Positions 8,577 to 10,611 of a DNA stretch of 10,611 nucleotides are shown piece after piece. Position numbers and translations under genes: made by a program. Source of the stretch: Lysobacteraceae bacterium UBA6001. Lineage in GTDB: Bacteria > Pseudomonadota > Gammaproteobacteria > Xanthomonadales > Xanthomonadaceae. Each line of letters opens with the position of its first letter. The first letter of the stretch is position 1. The notes under the pieces were generated by a model. That model saw only the letters and a list, made by a program, of their open reading frames with translations, had not been told where the DNA came from and searched no databases. The DNA is taken from NCBI GenBank assembly GCA_002429615.1, contig DJAN01000157.1, positions 1 through 10,611 of the forward strand. Reading direction: 5' to 3'.

Positions 8577-9461
8577 ATGATGAAAGGATTTCGTGTGCTG
8601 ACGCTGGCCGTGGCACTGGGCGGCGGGTTCGTCCCGTCACTGGTGTTGGCGGCCCCGGGGAGCGGTCCCAGCAGCGTGCGCAAGCAGATCGAGTCCAGCC
8701 TGGTGGTGGCGGGCGAGGTCTACATCGAGACCGACGGCTCGGTATCGCGCCTGGATATCGAGAAGGAAGACCAGCTGCCCAGCGGTGTGGTCAAGATGGT
8801 GCGCGACAATGCGCTGCAGTGGAAATTCCAGCCGATCCAGCAGAACGGACAGGCGGTGCGCGCGATCGCGCCGATGCGCCTGCGCGTGGTGGCCAAGAAG
8901 CTCGACGAGGACCATTACCAGATCACGCTGCGCGGCGTGAGCTTCGATCGCTATGACGCCAAGGACATGCAGTCGGTGGCCGCGGTGAAACTGGATCCGC
9001 CGAAGTATCCGAGCGACGCCTACCGCTCCGGTGCCGCGGGCACCGTCTACCTGGTGGTGAAGGTGGGGCGCGATGGTCGTGCCGAGGACGTGGTGGCCGA
9101 GCAGGTCAACCTGCGCGTGATCGCCAGCGAAGGCGAGATGGCCCAGTTCCTCAAGCTGCTCACCGATGCTGCCGTCCTTGCCTCCAAACGCTGGACCTTC
9201 CGCGTGCCCACCGAAGGCGAAGCCGCGTCGCAGCCGTTCTGGAGCGTGCGCGTTCCGGTCAGCTATTCGCTCAACCGCGATCCGGCCGAAGGGCAGACCT
9301 ATGGCAAGTGGGTCAGCTACATCCCGGGTCCGCGCCAGGCGGTGCCGTGGCGCGATGCGCACAACTCGGCCGACTTCTCGCCCGACACCCTGGTCGATGG
9401 CGGCGTCTACATGGCCGACAGCAACGCGCCGAAGCTGTTGACGCCGTTGCAGGGCGGCTGA
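8577..9461 (+). CDS. Secreted/periplasmic protein with two TonB C-terminal-like domains (294 aa)
   Basis: Starts with a signal peptide (MMKGFRVLTLAVALGGGFVP, ending VLA before APGSG, probable cut after residue 25). A first TonB-C-like unit spans about 46-107 (GEVYIETDGSVSRLDI, then LQWKFQP, 80-86). A clearer one spans about 140-231: DPPKYPSDAYRSGAAGTVYL, VKVGRDGRAEDV, then a helix and KRWTFRV, matching the YP..A...G..G.V pattern of PF03544. The N-terminal membrane anchor and Pro-rich spacer of true TonB are missing, so it cannot transduce energy in the usual way; it is more likely a soluble periplasmic protein. The C-terminal 60 residues are extended and unassigned. ATG 8577 is placed 7 bases after AAGGAG; GTG codons at 8571 and 8574 lie too close to that site. 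It ends at a terminator shared with rho. Function unknown. Confidence 0.88.
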   Translation: MMKGFRVLTLAVALGGGFVPSLVLAAPGSGPSSVRKQIESSLVVAGEVYIETDGSVSRLDIEKEDQLPSGVVKMVRDNALQWKFQPIQQNGQAVRAIAPMRLRVVAKKLDEDHYQITLRGVSFDRYDAKDMQSVAAVKLDPPKYPSDAYRSGAAGTVYLVVKVGRDGRAEDVVAEQVNLRVIASEGEMAQFLKLLTDAAVLASKRWTFRVPTEGEAASQPFWSVRVPVSYSLNRDPAEGQTYGKWVSYIPGPRQAVPWRDAHNSADFSPDTLVDGGVYMADSNAPKLLTPLQGG

Positions 9462-9478
9462 GCTTCCGGCCGCACGAT

Positions 9479-9511
9479 AAAAAACGCCCCGCGAAAGCGG
9501 GGCGTTCTGTT
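9479..9511. terminator. Bidirectional intrinsic terminator between the TonB-C-like gene and rho
   Basis: AACGCCCCGC (9483-9492) pairs perfectly with GCGGGGCGTT (9497-9506) around a GAAA tetraloop. Six As (9479-9484) give a T run for leftward transcription of rho; TTCTGTTT gives a weaker one for the rightward gene. Both convergent genes end here. Confidence 0.92.
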
Positions 9512-9528
9512 TGCGGCGTCCTGGAGAC

Positions 9529-10611
9529 TCAGCGCTTCATCGAGTTGAAGAACTCGTCGTTGGACTTCGTGCTCTTCATCTTGTCGAGCAGGAATTCCAT
9601 CGCGGCGATTTCGTCCATCGGGTGCAGCAGCTTGCGCAGGATCCAGATCTTCTGCAGCAGTTCCGGCTCGATCAGCAGGTCCTCGCGGCGGGTGCCCGAG
9701 CGGTTGATGTCGATGGCCGGGTAGACGCGCTTCTCGGTGATACGGCGGTTCAGATGCACTTCGCTGTTGCCGGTGCCCTTGAACTCTTCGTAGATCACCT
9801 CGTCCATCTTCGAGCCGGTCTCGACCAGCGCGGTGGCGATGATGGTCAGCGAACCGCCTTCCTCGACGTTGCGTGCCGCACCGAAGAAACGCTTCGGGCG
9901 GTGCAGCGCGTTGGCGTCCACGCCGCCGGTCAGCACCTTGCCGGAGCTGGGCACGACGTTGTTGTAGGCACGCGCCAGGCGGGTGATCGAGTCGAGCAGG
10001 ATCACCACGTCCTTCTTGTGCTCGACCAGGCGCTTGGCGCGCTCGATCACCATTTCGGCGACCTGCACGTGGCGCGCGGCCGGCTCGTCGAACGTCGAGC
10101 TGATGACCTCGCCGCGCACGGTGCGCTGCATTTCGGTCACTTCTTCCGGACGTTCGTCGATGAGCAGCACGATCATGTGCACATCGGGGTGGTTGGTGGT
10201 GATCGCGGTGGCGATCTGCTGCATCATCATCGTCTTGCCGGCTTTCGGCGGCGAAACGATCAGCGCACGCTGGCCCTTGCCCTGCGGGGCCATCAGGTCA
10301 AGGATGCGGCCGGCGATGTCTTCCGAGGAGCCGTTGCCGCGCTCCAGGGTGAAGCGCTTGCGCGGGAACAGCGGGGTCAGGTTCTCGAACAGCACCTTGT
10401 TCTTCGACGCTTCCAGCGGCTCGCCGTTGATCGTGTCGATCGTGGACAGCGCGAAGTAGCGCTCGCCATCCTTCGGGAAGCGGATGCGCCCCGAGAGGTA
10501 GTCGCCGGTGCGCAGGTTGAAGCGGCGGATCTGGCTGGGCGAGATGTAGGTGTCGTCCGGGCCGGCCAGGTAGCTGGCCTCGGCGGCGCGCAGGAAGCCG
10601 AAGCCGTCCGG
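9529..10611 (-). CDS. rho: Transcription termination factor Rho, C-terminal 360 residues
   Basis: The hexameric RNA helicase that ends transcription by loading on C-rich RNA and running on ATP. The gene is cut by the right edge; the frame is open to base 10611, and the visible part matches E. coli Rho from about residue 59 to its end. Seen in order: the RNA-binding RNP1 motif DGFGFLR (visible residues 2-8), [14 protein letters not shown], the Walker A motif PPKAGKT (121-127), [15 protein letters not shown], the Walker B/Q-loop region [16 protein letters not shown], the R-loop [15 protein letters not shown] and the arginine-finger stretch NRSGTRRE. All catalytic motifs look intact. An internal GTG (10395) is not the start, since the conserved RNA-binding domain continues upstream of it. 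The protein ends FFNSMKR, as usual for proteobacterial Rho. It converges on the TonB-C-like gene at a shared terminator. Confidence 0.98.
   Translation of the reverse strand, partial: PDGFGFLRAAEASYLAGPDDTYISPSQIRRFNLRTGDYLSGRIRFPKDGERYFALSTIDTINGEPLEASKNKVLFENLTPLFPRKRFTLERGNGSSEDIAGRILDLMAPQGKGQRALIVSPPKAGKTMMMQQIATAITTNHPDVHMIVLLIDERPEEVTEMQRTVRGEVISSTFDEPAARHVQVAEMVIERAKRLVEHKKDVVILLDSITRLARAYNNVVPSSGKVLTGGVDANALHRPKRFFGAARNVEEGGSLTIIATALVETGSKMDEVIYEEFKGTGNSEVHLNRRITEKRVYPAIDINRSGTRREDLLIEPELLQKIWILRKLLHPMDEIAAMEFLLDKMKSTKSNDEFFNSMKR

Noticed and set aside
7030..8640. A 536-codon open frame on the minus strand
   Set aside because: Antisense to aceK, whose every catalytic residue is in place on the plus strand; the composition is again of shadow type.
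9983..10459. A 158-codon plus-strand frame
   Set aside because: Antisense to highly conserved Rho motifs; Ser/Thr/Arg-rich shadow composition.

Overview
The window looks like chromosomal DNA from a high-GC gammaproteobacterium, most likely of the Xanthomonadaceae/Lysobacteraceae (Xanthomonas, Stenotrophomonas, Lysobacter, Luteimonas and relatives). Three things suggest this: strong G/C bias at third codon positions, a monomeric (type II) NADP-isocitrate dehydrogenase together with an AceK kinase/phosphatase, and a gammaproteobacterial-type Rho. The assignment is inferred from gene content. I see no insertion sequence, phage gene, CRISPR array, tRNA or rRNA.

Layout from left to right. (1) The tail of an unrecognised protein with a Pro/Ala linker and a probable beta-sandwich domain (1-369), closed by a good intrinsic terminator. 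(2) icd, a complete monomeric isocitrate dehydrogenase (721-2952) whose known substrate and cofactor residues are all present at a constant +1 offset, closed by its own terminator. (3) A tight four-gene cluster (3155-5474): a 317-aa protein of unknown function, an MglA/CvnD-like small GTPase, and two roadblock/LC7 proteins. This resembles the GTPase + roadblock + helper core of actinobacterial conservons or myxobacterial mglAB, without a sensor kinase. It is the least described part of the window. (4) A small leftward gene of 67 codons, divergent from a LysR-type regulator (5820-6761). (5) aceK (6775-8514), 13 bp after the LysR gene, followed by a periplasmic protein with two TonB-C-like domains (8577-9461). 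(6) A bidirectional terminator, then the last 360 codons of rho on the minus strand, running off the right edge.

Functionally, icd and aceK both concern the branch point between the TCA cycle and the glyoxylate shunt. The known AceK substrate is the dimeric E. coli-type enzyme, so pairing it with a monomeric Icd raises a real question about its target. The LysR gene so close to aceK is a candidate regulator of that branch point. The GTPase/roadblock cluster has its own candidate regulatory region, with a Clp/CRP-like half-matching dyad, and may act in cell polarity, type IV pilus control or signalling. That role is inference only. No gap between genes exceeds 300 bases; the largest, 370-720, holds a terminator and a candidate promoter.
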